From: an uncultured Clostridia bacterium
Lineage (GTDB): Bacteria; Bacillota; Clostridia; TANB77; CAG-508
Assembly (NCBI GenBank): GCA_934149275.1
Contig: CAKPEG010000013.1
Span: forward strand, 1 to 47,304
Reading direction: 5' to 3'
Length of the DNA stretch: 47,304 nt
Shown here: piece after piece, positions 8,697-15,841 of the stretch
Layout of the letters: the number at the start of each line of letters is the position of its first letter
Position numbering within the stretch: position 1 is the stretch's first letter
Program-made: the position numbers and the translations under genes
The notes under the pieces: model-generated
Databases searched by the model: none
What the model saw: only the letters and a program-made list of their open reading frames with translations
Told to the model about the DNA's origin: nothing

Positions 8697-10492
8697 AAAT
8701 CAATAAAGTGATTAATTATTGCTGGTTTGGTGGAAGTGAGAAGAATAATCTTATAAAAAAATGTATTGCAAGTTGGAAAAAGTTTTGTCCTGACTATGAG
8801 ATAATCGAATGGAATGAAGATAATTATGATGTAACAAAAAATAAATATATGTTTGAAGCTTATAAGGCTAAAAAATGGGCTTTTGTTTCAGATTATGCAA
8901 GATTGGATATTATCTATAATAATGGCGGAATTTATTTAGATACAGATGTGGAACTAATAAAGCCACTAGATAAAATTATTGAAGATGTAGACGCTTTTTT
9001 TTGCTATCAAGATGATAAAATTAATACAGGACTTGGTTTTGGTGCTGTTAAAAATAATCAGATTATTAAAGAATTATTGAATTCTTATCAAGAAATTCAT
9101 TTTGTAAAAAGTGATGGCTCTTATGATATAACATCTTGCGTTATGCGAAATAATAAGATTTTTGAAAAATATATTAATAATGAAGATAATACAACTAAAA
9201 GTTCATCTACAATATTCTTTTCTAAAGAATACTTTTGCCCATTGGATTATGTGACTAAAAAAATGAATATAACTAAAAATACAATAGCTATTCATTGGTT
9301 TGGTGAATCGTGGCTATCTAATTCTAAAAAAATAAAAAATAAAATTAAATTAGTATTAAGAAAAGTTATAGGTAATGAAAAATATTTCAGAATAAAAAAA
9401 TATTTTAAAGATTTAAAATATATAAGAATAAGAATTAAGTATAAGGCAAAAAAAATTTTTTTTAAAACTTTTTTTAAATATTTTAATAAGAAAAATCAGA
9501 AAATTGAAATAGATGTGGAAGATGCTAAAAAATATATAAGCACTATTAGAAGTCATAATGATATTATTAGTATGTCTAGTAATATTCTAAAGGGAAAAAT
9601 ATATAATTTAACAATTATTATACCAGTATATAATGCTGAAAAAACTATAAATAGATGTATTGATTCAATTTTAAATCAAAAAACATTATATAAATTTATG
9701 GTTAAAGTTATTAATGACGGTTCAATAGATGAGACAAAAAAAATATTGGAAAAATATAGAGACAGAATAGAATTAATTAATCAAAAAAATTTAGGTAGAT
9801 CAGAAGCAAGAAATGAAGGTTTAAAAGTAATTAATAGTGATTATATAATGTTTGTTGATGCTGATGATTATATTTCGAATGATTGTGTGGAAATGTTACT
9901 AAGTGAAGCATATAATGGCGATTATGATATTGTTGAAGGAAAAATGTCTAAAGTAAAAGGAAAGAAAATTTTAGATAAGGATATAAAAAATGTAAATAAA
10001 ACACAAATTCTTAGTGGTTTTGTTGCAAATAAAGTTTATAAAAGTGCTATTTGGGAAAAAAATATTTTTTTACCTGGATATGAATTTGAAGATTCTGTGA
10101 ATAAATTTATGATTTATCCATTTTATAAAAAAGTAAAAAGAATAGATAAAGTTACATATTATTATTGTATAAATGAATTAGGTATTACGAAGATGTCATT
10201 ATTTGATAATATTTCGGTTGATTCTTTTCTTATAACTGAATATTATATTAAGAAATTAATGAAGTATCATATGTTGGATAATGAAATAATATTAAAATTG
10301 TTTATGGAACAAGTTGTAGTGAACTTTAAAAGATGTAGATATTTGGATGAAGAAATTCAAAAATGTATTTTTATTTTAACATGTGATTTAATCGATAAAT
10401 ATTGGAACAATATTGAGTTTAATGATGAATTATATGGAGCGCTAAAAACTAAAAATTATTATAAATATAAAGTAAATTGTATGGTTAGATGA
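8693..10492 (+). CDS. Bifunctional glycosyltransferase: GT32 (DXD sugar-binding) + GT2
   Basis: I place the start at ATG 8693, because GGAGAG (8681-8686) sits seven bases upstream and the ATG overlaps the previous stop (ATGA). This gives 599 residues; a GTG at 8672 is also in frame but would lie upstream of that ribosome binding site. Residues 1-230: a GT32-type domain (INKVINYCWFGGSEKN; SDYARLDIIYNNGGIYLDTD, with DTD at 83-85). Residues 230-300: a lysine-rich linker. Residues about 300-599: a GT2 domain (LTIIIPVYNAEKTINRCIDS; INDGSIDETK; FVDADDY with Asp389/Asp391). Two separate transferases are thus joined, which would couple two consecutive sugar additions. Both halves keep their metal-binding residues. 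Confidence 0.87.
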   Translation: MKINKVINYCWFGGSEKNNLIKKCIASWKKFCPDYEIIEWNEDNYDVTKNKYMFEAYKAKKWAFVSDYARLDIIYNNGGIYLDTDVELIKPLDKIIEDVDAFFCYQDDKINTGLGFGAVKNNQIIKELLNSYQEIHFVKSDGSYDITSCVMRNNKIFEKYINNEDNTTKSSSTIFFSKEYFCPLDYVTKKMNITKNTIAIHWFGESWLSNSKKIKNKIKLVLRKVIGNEKYFRIKKYFKDLKYIRIRIKYKAKKIFFKTFFKYFNKKNQKIEIDVEDAKKYISTIRSHNDIISMSSNILKGKIYNLTIIIPVYNAEKTINRCIDSILNQKTLYKFMVKVINDGSIDETKKILEKYRDRIELINQKNLGRSEARNEGLKVINSDYIMFVDADDYISNDCVEMLLSEAYNGDYDIVEGKMSKVKGKKILDKDIKNVNKTQILSGFVANKVYKSAIWEKNIFLPGYEFEDSVNKFMIYPFYKKVKRIDKVTYYYCINELGITKMSLFDNISVDSFLITEYYIKKLMKYHMLDNEIILKLFMEQVVVNFKRCRYLDEEIQKCIFILTCDLIDKYWNNIEFNDELYGALKTKNYYKYKVNCMVR

Positions 10493-10502
10493 AGGAGAGA
10501 TA

Positions 10503-12047
10503 ATGAGAAAGCAAAAAACTATTTTCAATGTAGTTGGGACAATGTGTTCTTATTTCGTAATGGTTCTTTTTAATTTTATAACGCAGAGGTATATCATACA
10601 TGTTTTAGGAATTGAATATTCTGGCGTAAATGGTTTATTTTCTAATATATTGACGATGCTTTCTGTAGCCGAACTTGGAATTGGAACTGCAATAGTATTC
10701 AAGTTGTATAAGCCTATAAAAGATGAAAATCATGAAGAAATTAATAAATGGATGAATTTTTATAAAGTATGTTATAGGTATGTAGCAATAGTAATATTGG
10801 TTTGTGGTGTAATAATTGTTCCATTTATTCCTAAAATTGTTGGAAAAACAAGTATTAATGATAATTTATATTTATTATATTTAATTTCTTTATTGGATGT
10901 TGTGTTTTCGTATTTACTTACTTATAAGCGTTCTTTATTGTATGCAGATCAAAAAAATTATATTATAAATATAATACATATTTTTTACATAGTATTTATG
11001 AATATCACACAAATTTTTGTATTAAACATGTTTCATAGTTATTTTATTTTTTTGGTTGTAAAATTATTTTTCAGAATTGCTGAGAATTTGATAATTAATA
11101 AGTATGTTAATGTACATTATTCATATTTGAAGAAAACAAAAGAAAAAATATCTAAAGTTGAAAGAAAAGATATTTATGAAAGAGTTAAAGCGATAGCTTT
11201 TCAAAAAATATCATTTGTGGTAAATAAAGGAGCAGATAATTTAATAATTTCTTTATTTCTAGGAATAGTACAAGTTGGATTGTATACGAATTATTTTACA
11301 ATAGTGAATGCAATTACTAGTGTTATATATCAATTTGTTTCGAGCTTTATAGCAAGTGTTGGAAATTTATTGACTGATAATAATAAGACTAAAAATTATT
11401 TGATATATAGGGAAATTACTTTAGTTAATTCGTATATATCAATTATGGGTTCAATAATGTTTATTATAATTGGACAAGACTTTATTAAAATGTGGATTGG
11501 TGAGGAATATTTATTACCTGCTGTTACGTTAGTTTTATTTGGAATTTATATTTATGTAGATAGCATTAGAAGGTCGATTACTGTTTTTAAAGATGCTGGT
11601 GGAATTTGCAAAGAAGATAAAAATATGTATATTATTATGCCAGTAATAAATGTATTTTTTTCTATATTATTAGTTTATATTATTGGTATGCCTGGTGTAA
11701 TATTAGGAACTATTTTTAGTTACTTGTTTTTGATATTTTTTAGTTATCCTAAATATGTATTTAAGTCTTTATTTTGTAAAAATGTAAAGTATTATTATTT
11801 TGATTTTTTTAAATATGCTACTATTGCTGTTATTACCTTTGTATTATCTGTTTTGATATTAAAAAATGTATATATAAGTAATAGTATAATATATATACTT
11901 ATTAAGTTAATGGTTACTTTTATAGTTGGTACAATAGTATTTATAATATTGTTACATAATACAATGGAATTTAGAGAATTATTAGATTTGAGTAAAAAAT
12001 TTATGAGAAAATTAATTAAAAGTAAACCTGATAAAATAAAAGAATAA
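10503..12047 (+). CDS. Wzx-like polysaccharide flippase (MATE/MOP superfamily)
   Basis: A 514-residue membrane protein with about 12-14 transmembrane segments. The N-terminus KQKTIFNVVGTMCSYFVMVL followed by RYIIHVLGIEYSGVNGLFSN is the usual opening of Wzx/PST flippases, with a charged residue pair near VAELGIGTAIVFKLYKPI. The family moves undecaprenyl-linked repeat units across the cytoplasmic membrane. It is the last gene of the operon and is followed by a terminator at 12104. Start ATG 10503 has GGAGAG nine bases upstream. Confidence 0.88.
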   Translation: MRKQKTIFNVVGTMCSYFVMVLFNFITQRYIIHVLGIEYSGVNGLFSNILTMLSVAELGIGTAIVFKLYKPIKDENHEEINKWMNFYKVCYRYVAIVILVCGVIIVPFIPKIVGKTSINDNLYLLYLISLLDVVFSYLLTYKRSLLYADQKNYIINIIHIFYIVFMNITQIFVLNMFHSYFIFLVVKLFFRIAENLIINKYVNVHYSYLKKTKEKISKVERKDIYERVKAIAFQKISFVVNKGADNLIISLFLGIVQVGLYTNYFTIVNAITSVIYQFVSSFIASVGNLLTDNNKTKNYLIYREITLVNSYISIMGSIMFIIIGQDFIKMWIGEEYLLPAVTLVLFGIYIYVDSIRRSITVFKDAGGICKEDKNMYIIMPVINVFFSILLVYIIGMPGVILGTIFSYLFLIFFSYPKYVFKSLFCKNVKYYYFDFFKYATIAVITFVLSVLILKNVYISNSIIYILIKLMVTFIVGTIVFIILLHNTMEFRELLDLSKKFMRKLIKSKPDKIKE

Positions 12048-12103
12048 TAAGTTTGATGGAAGAAGTAATACAATAATTATGAATTGTTTGAAAAAATCTG
12101 TAG

Positions 12104-12135
12104 AAAGAAACACGTTTGATTTGTGTTTCTTTTTT
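12104..12135 (+). terminator. Terminator of the polysaccharide operon
   Basis: AAAGAAACAC (12104-12113) pairs with GTGTTTCTTT (12123-12132), followed by a run of T. The stem is A/T-rich but long, with a short loop. Confidence 0.75.
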
Positions 12136-12281
12136 GTATATTAAATTGAGAATATTTTGTGATAAGAAAGAGATTATTAAGTAAGAAAATTTAAGAATAT
12201 ATTTAAGAATGAATCATATAATAACTATTGAAATGGTATATGAAGAGACAGAGTTGTTTCTGAATTTAGGAGGCTTAATAA

Positions 12282-12383
12282 GTGATTATAGTAATTGGTG
12301 TTATATTCTTTATATTTTCAATAGTTTGTTATTGTGCTTGTGTTGTTTCCAGTAGGTGTGATTCATTAGAAGAGAAGAAGTGA
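12282..12383 (+). CDS. 33-residue single-pass membrane peptide
   Basis: GTG start at 12282, with a perfect AGGAGG (12268-12273) eight bases upstream. The peptide begins MIIVIGVIFFIFSIVCYCAC and ends VVSSRCDSLEEKK: one hydrophobic helix rich in Ile/Val/Cys followed by a charged cytoplasmic tail. I recall similar short proteins with a CACVVSSR-type motif in gut Firmicutes, but know of no function. It lies alone between two terminators. The strong ribosome binding site and the clean helix-plus-tail design argue that it is real. Confidence 0.6.
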   Translation: MIIVIGVIFFIFSIVCYCACVVSSRCDSLEEKK

Positions 12384-12454
12384 AAGAGTATTAAATATTG
12401 ATTTAATGTTAAAAAAACTGATATTAGTAAGATTTACATAAATAAAAAACATCT

Positions 12455-12483
12455 AAAAAAGCTTGATTTTTCAAGCTTTTTTT
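12455..12483 (+). terminator. Terminator after the small membrane peptide gene
   Basis: AAAAAAGCTTG (12455-12465) pairs with CAAGCTTTTTTT (12472-12483) around a short T-rich loop, with a U-run. Confidence 0.8.
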
Positions 12484-12488
12484 GTGTA

Positions 12489-12517
12489 TTTACATTTGAA
12501 GTAGAATATTATATAAT
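12489..12517 (+). promoter_or_regulatory. Promoter of the UDP-sugar pyrophosphorylase operon
   Basis: TTTACA (12489-12494), 17-base spacer, TATAAT (12512-12517). The expected transcript start near 12524 rules out the upstream in-frame TTG at 12522 as the translation start. Confidence 0.75.
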
Positions 12518-12566
12518 AACCTTGGTTTTTGCCAAAGAGATTATAATTAAAGTAGGGGTTAGAATT

Positions 12567-13817
12567 ATGAAGAACTATAAAGATACAATTGAAAAACTTG
12601 AGAAATATGGTCAAAACCATATTGTTAAAATTATGGAGAAAATGACAGAAGAAGAAAAAGATAAACTTGCTGAGCAAGTTAAGAATTTAGATTTTGATAG
12701 TATTGAACATTTATATAATGAATTAACTAAGAAAGAAGTTAATGTTGGAAAAGAGATTGAGCCTATTTCTGCATTAAAGAAAAATAAATTATCTTTAGAA
12801 GAATTGGAAGAAATGAATGATTTAGGAAAGAATGTTATAGTTTCTAATCAATTTGCTGTTGCTACTATGTCTGGTGGTCAAGGAACAAGACTTGGATATA
12901 GCAAGCCAAAGGGAACTTTTAAAATTGATGTTGAGCCTGAGCCTAAATATTTATTTGAAATTGTTTGTGATACTTTAAAAAGAGCAAATAAAAAATATGA
13001 TGTTGTTATTCCTTGGTATATTATGACTAGTGTTGATAACAATGATGATATTATTGAATTTTTTGAAGAGCATAATTATTTTGATTATCCAAAGGATAGT
13101 GTAATGTTCTTTAAACAAGGTCAAATGCCATTAATTGATGAGAATGGTAAAGTACTTATGGGAGAGAATAAACTTATTAAAGAGGCTTCTGATGGTAATG
13201 GTGGTATCTTTAAATCAATGGGTGTTCATGGTTGTTTAGCTGATATGGAAAAACGTGGTGTTAAATGGTTATTCATTGGAAGTATTGATAATGTTTTATT
13301 GAAAATGGTTGATCCTACTTTGATTGGGCTTGCTGAAGATAGAGGAGTTTTAATTGCAACTAAGTCTGTTTTGAAAAATGGACCTCATGAGAGAGTTGGT
13401 GTAATTTGCAAAAAAGATGGAAAGGTTGGGGTTATTGAGTATTCTGAACTTTCAAAAGAGTTAGCTGAAGCAGTTGATGAAGATGGAGATTTAACTTATG
13501 GCGAATCTCATATTATGTGTAATTTATTTAATATTGAGATTTTAAAGAAATTGGCTACTGTTACATTGCCATATCATAAAGCTCATAAAAAGAATAGTTA
13601 CTTAAATGAAGATGGTGAATTAGTTGTTCCAACTGAACCAAATAGTTTTAAGTTTGAGACTTTCATTTTTGATTCTTTCAACTATGTAAATGATATTGCT
13701 ATTTTAAGAGGAACTAGAGAAGTGGACTTTGCACCTGTGAAGAATAAGGATGGAGTTGATAGTCCAGAAACAGCAAGGGTGTTATATAATAATTATTGGG
13801 CTAAGAATGAAGAATAA
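12567..13817 (+). CDS. UDPGP-family UTP--sugar-1-phosphate uridylyltransferase
   Basis: The start at ATG 12567 (ribosome binding site AGGGG upstream, after the promoter) gives 416 residues. The nucleotide-binding signature GGQGTRLG is at 103-110, with PKG at 114-116 (YSKPKGTFKID). The later segments GGNGGIFKSMG-like and FKFETFIFDSF fit the eukaryote-like UDPGP family, which includes UDP-GlcNAc and UDP-sugar pyrophosphorylases, rather than the GalU family. The reaction is sugar-1-phosphate + UTP to UDP-sugar + pyrophosphate, in the cytoplasm. The 'GQGTRLG' form leans towards UDP-N-acetylhexosamine, but the substrate is not certain. It is coupled 12 bases ahead of an LTA-synthase-like gene, so the product may feed wall polymer or capsule synthesis. 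Confidence 0.88.
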   Translation: MKNYKDTIEKLEKYGQNHIVKIMEKMTEEEKDKLAEQVKNLDFDSIEHLYNELTKKEVNVGKEIEPISALKKNKLSLEELEEMNDLGKNVIVSNQFAVATMSGGQGTRLGYSKPKGTFKIDVEPEPKYLFEIVCDTLKRANKKYDVVIPWYIMTSVDNNDDIIEFFEEHNYFDYPKDSVMFFKQGQMPLIDENGKVLMGENKLIKEASDGNGGIFKSMGVHGCLADMEKRGVKWLFIGSIDNVLLKMVDPTLIGLAEDRGVLIATKSVLKNGPHERVGVICKKDGKVGVIEYSELSKELAEAVDEDGDLTYGESHIMCNLFNIEILKKLATVTLPYHKAHKKNSYLNEDGELVVPTEPNSFKFETFIFDSFNYVNDIAILRGTREVDFAPVKNKDGVDSPETARVLYNNYWAKNEE

Positions 13818-13829
13818 AAAGGGATTTAG

Positions 13830-15695
13830 ATGGAAAAGAATAATGAATTAATAGTTAGACCAAAAGATAAAAAATTTAAATTTAAAAATATATTGAAGAA
13901 AATTAATTTAAAGAAATTGTTTTTTATACTTATATTCTTTTTTGTATGTTATGTTATTTCTGAATTGTTAAATGGAAATAGTATAGAGTTTAAACGAGTA
14001 TTTGATTTTTCAATCAAATGGGAAGATAAGGCTGATTATATTGAATCTCTAGTACAAGGATTTTTTAAGTGTCCAAAGTTTATAATTAATTATTGCTTGT
14101 TTGTTTGCTTATATTTTATTTTGTATGGACTTACAAATGGAACAAAAACTTCATGTTTGGTGATTTTAATTTGTGATTTTTTGTTTGGAATAATTAATTA
14201 TACGGTTCGTAGTTTTAGAGGAGTTTCTATTACTTTATCAGATATATATTCCATTAGAACTGCTCTTAATGTTGCTGATGGATTAAAGTTATCTATTAAT
14301 GGTAATTTTGTTACTGCGGTTTGTTTGTTTATTTTGTTTATGTTTATTATTATAAAGGTAATACATGTTAAGGATAAATATGAAAGAAAACCAACGATTG
14401 CAAAGAATGTTACTATTGTTTTAGGTGTTATTGGTTTAGTTGCTATTTGTGCTCCAGATTATTTTACGAAGGATGTTCAACTTTGGAATATTAATAATGC
14501 TTATGCTGATTCTGGTGCTGGTTTGACCTTGATTAGAATGGCAAAGGAATTTAATGTTAGTAAACCAAAAAAATATAGTGCTGATGAAACTAAAAAAATT
14601 TTAGCGAAGTATGAGGATGATGTTGATTCTGTTGAAGATACTTCTGATTTGCCTAATGTTTTGGTTATTATGAATGAATCTTTTGCAGATTTAGCTATGT
14701 CTTATAATATGGATTTATCAGATGATCCGCTTGAGTTCTATCATGAACTTATTACTAGAGATAATGTGGTTAGCGGTGTTATGCATTCTTCACAATTTGG
14801 TGGAGGTACAGCAAATGTTGAGTATGAATGTATAACTCAGAATGCAACGGCTTTTTTACCTTCTGGTGCAATGCCATATCAACAATATATATCTGGCAAG
14901 GTTAAGCAGTCTATGGTTGCTTATATGAATAGACTTGGTTATACAACTTATGGTATTCATTCATGGGAGAAGTCAGGTTATAGTAGGGAGAAGGTTTATA
15001 AATTTTTAGGCTTTGATCATTCGTTTTTTAAAGAGGATATGAATAATTTGCAATTTATGCGTAATGGTTATTCGTCTGATCAATCAACATATGAGGTTTA
15101 TTATAATGTTATGAATAATAAGCCGGATGGTGATAAGAATTTTTCTTTTATTGTTACAATGCAAAATCATTTGCCTTATAATGATGTTGATCCAAATTCA
15201 ATTCAATTTTTAAATGATAATAATGATGTTATAAGTTATTTACAGTCAGAGTATTTGGCGGATAAGGCTTTAAAGAATTTGATTGAGTATTTGAGTGATT
15301 ATAAAGAGGATGTAATACTTTTATTCTTTGGTGATCATCAGCCTAATTTGAATCAAGGAGATTTATATTCGCTTACTGGTAATTATGGAGAAAATAGTGC
15401 ATCACAGGTTGTTCCGTTTTTTATATGGGCTAATTACAACATTGAGAAAAAGGATAATATAGATACAAGTGCAAATTATCTTGAAAGTTTATTACTTGAT
15501 GCGGCTAATATGCCTAAGGATTCTTATACAAAGTATATTGAAGATTTAAGAAGTGAGTTGCCTGTAATAACTAATCATTATTATATTGGTAATGATGGCG
15601 ATTTATATGAAATTGATGATAATAGTTCACCATATTTTGAGAAGTTACAAGAATATTGGAAGGTTATATATTATAATATGTTTGATAATAAATAA
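13830..15695 (+). CDS. LTA-synthase-like membrane phosphatase/transferase (sulfatase superfamily)
   Basis: A 621-residue protein: a basic cytoplasmic N-terminus, about five transmembrane helices in residues 28-210, then a long extracellular alkaline-phosphatase/sulfatase-fold domain. Key positions follow LtaS-type enzymes: Glu283 in IMNESFADL, the nucleophile Thr327 in QFGGGTANVEYE, and Asp502-His503 in FFGDHQPN, with HSWEKSGYSRE between. Family members transfer glycerol-phosphate from phosphatidylglycerol onto lipoteichoic acid or other glycans. No glycolipid synthase is near. Second gene of the operon, 12 bases after the pyrophosphorylase. Whether the acceptor is LTA or the capsule is unresolved. 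Confidence 0.87.
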   Translation: MEKNNELIVRPKDKKFKFKNILKKINLKKLFFILIFFFVCYVISELLNGNSIEFKRVFDFSIKWEDKADYIESLVQGFFKCPKFIINYCLFVCLYFILYGLTNGTKTSCLVILICDFLFGIINYTVRSFRGVSITLSDIYSIRTALNVADGLKLSINGNFVTAVCLFILFMFIIIKVIHVKDKYERKPTIAKNVTIVLGVIGLVAICAPDYFTKDVQLWNINNAYADSGAGLTLIRMAKEFNVSKPKKYSADETKKILAKYEDDVDSVEDTSDLPNVLVIMNESFADLAMSYNMDLSDDPLEFYHELITRDNVVSGVMHSSQFGGGTANVEYECITQNATAFLPSGAMPYQQYISGKVKQSMVAYMNRLGYTTYGIHSWEKSGYSREKVYKFLGFDHSFFKEDMNNLQFMRNGYSSDQSTYEVYYNVMNNKPDGDKNFSFIVTMQNHLPYNDVDPNSIQFLNDNNDVISYLQSEYLADKALKNLIEYLSDYKEDVILLFFGDHQPNLNQGDLYSLTGNYGENSASQVVPFFIWANYNIEKKDNIDTSANYLESLLLDAANMPKDSYTKYIEDLRSELPVITNHYYIGNDGDLYEIDDNSSPYFEKLQEYWKVIYYNMFDNK

Positions 15696-15753
15696 GAGGT
15701 TTTGTTCTGAAATGAATTTTTAAATTTGTTTTAGGGCAAATCTCTTATTTTTG
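15690..15753 (+). terminator. Terminator overlapping the end of the LTA-synthase-like gene
   Basis: AATAAGAGGTTTTG, starting at the stop codon, pairs with CAAATCTCTTATT (with a bulge), followed by TTTT. The loop is long (about 30 bases). Confidence 0.55.
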
Positions 15754-15754
15754 G

Positions 15755-15783
15755 TTTGCAGTTAACATAAAAAATGATATAAT
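15755..15783 (+). promoter_or_regulatory. Promoter of the DExH helicase gene
   Basis: TTTGCA (15755-15760), 17-base spacer, TATAAT (15778-15783). The AAAGGAGG ribosome binding site lies about 8 bases before the ATG at 15842. Confidence 0.7.
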
Positions 15784-15841
15784 TTAGGAGTACCTTGAAA
15801 ATTGAATAAATCCTATTTCTAATTCAAAAGGAGGCTATATT

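Larger units (their letters stand above)
12048..12566. other. Spacer between the polysaccharide operon and the pyrophosphorylase operon
   Basis: It holds two terminators (12104-12135 and 12455-12483), a small membrane peptide gene between them (12282-12383) and the promoter of the next operon (12489-12517). A TATAAT at 12217-12222 could serve the small gene but has no good -35 box. Confidence 0.5.

Noticed and set aside
12522..12566. Upstream in-frame TTG start for the pyrophosphorylase
   Set aside because: It lies five bases after the -10 box, so it would be at or before the transcript start; ATG 12567 has a proper ribosome binding site.
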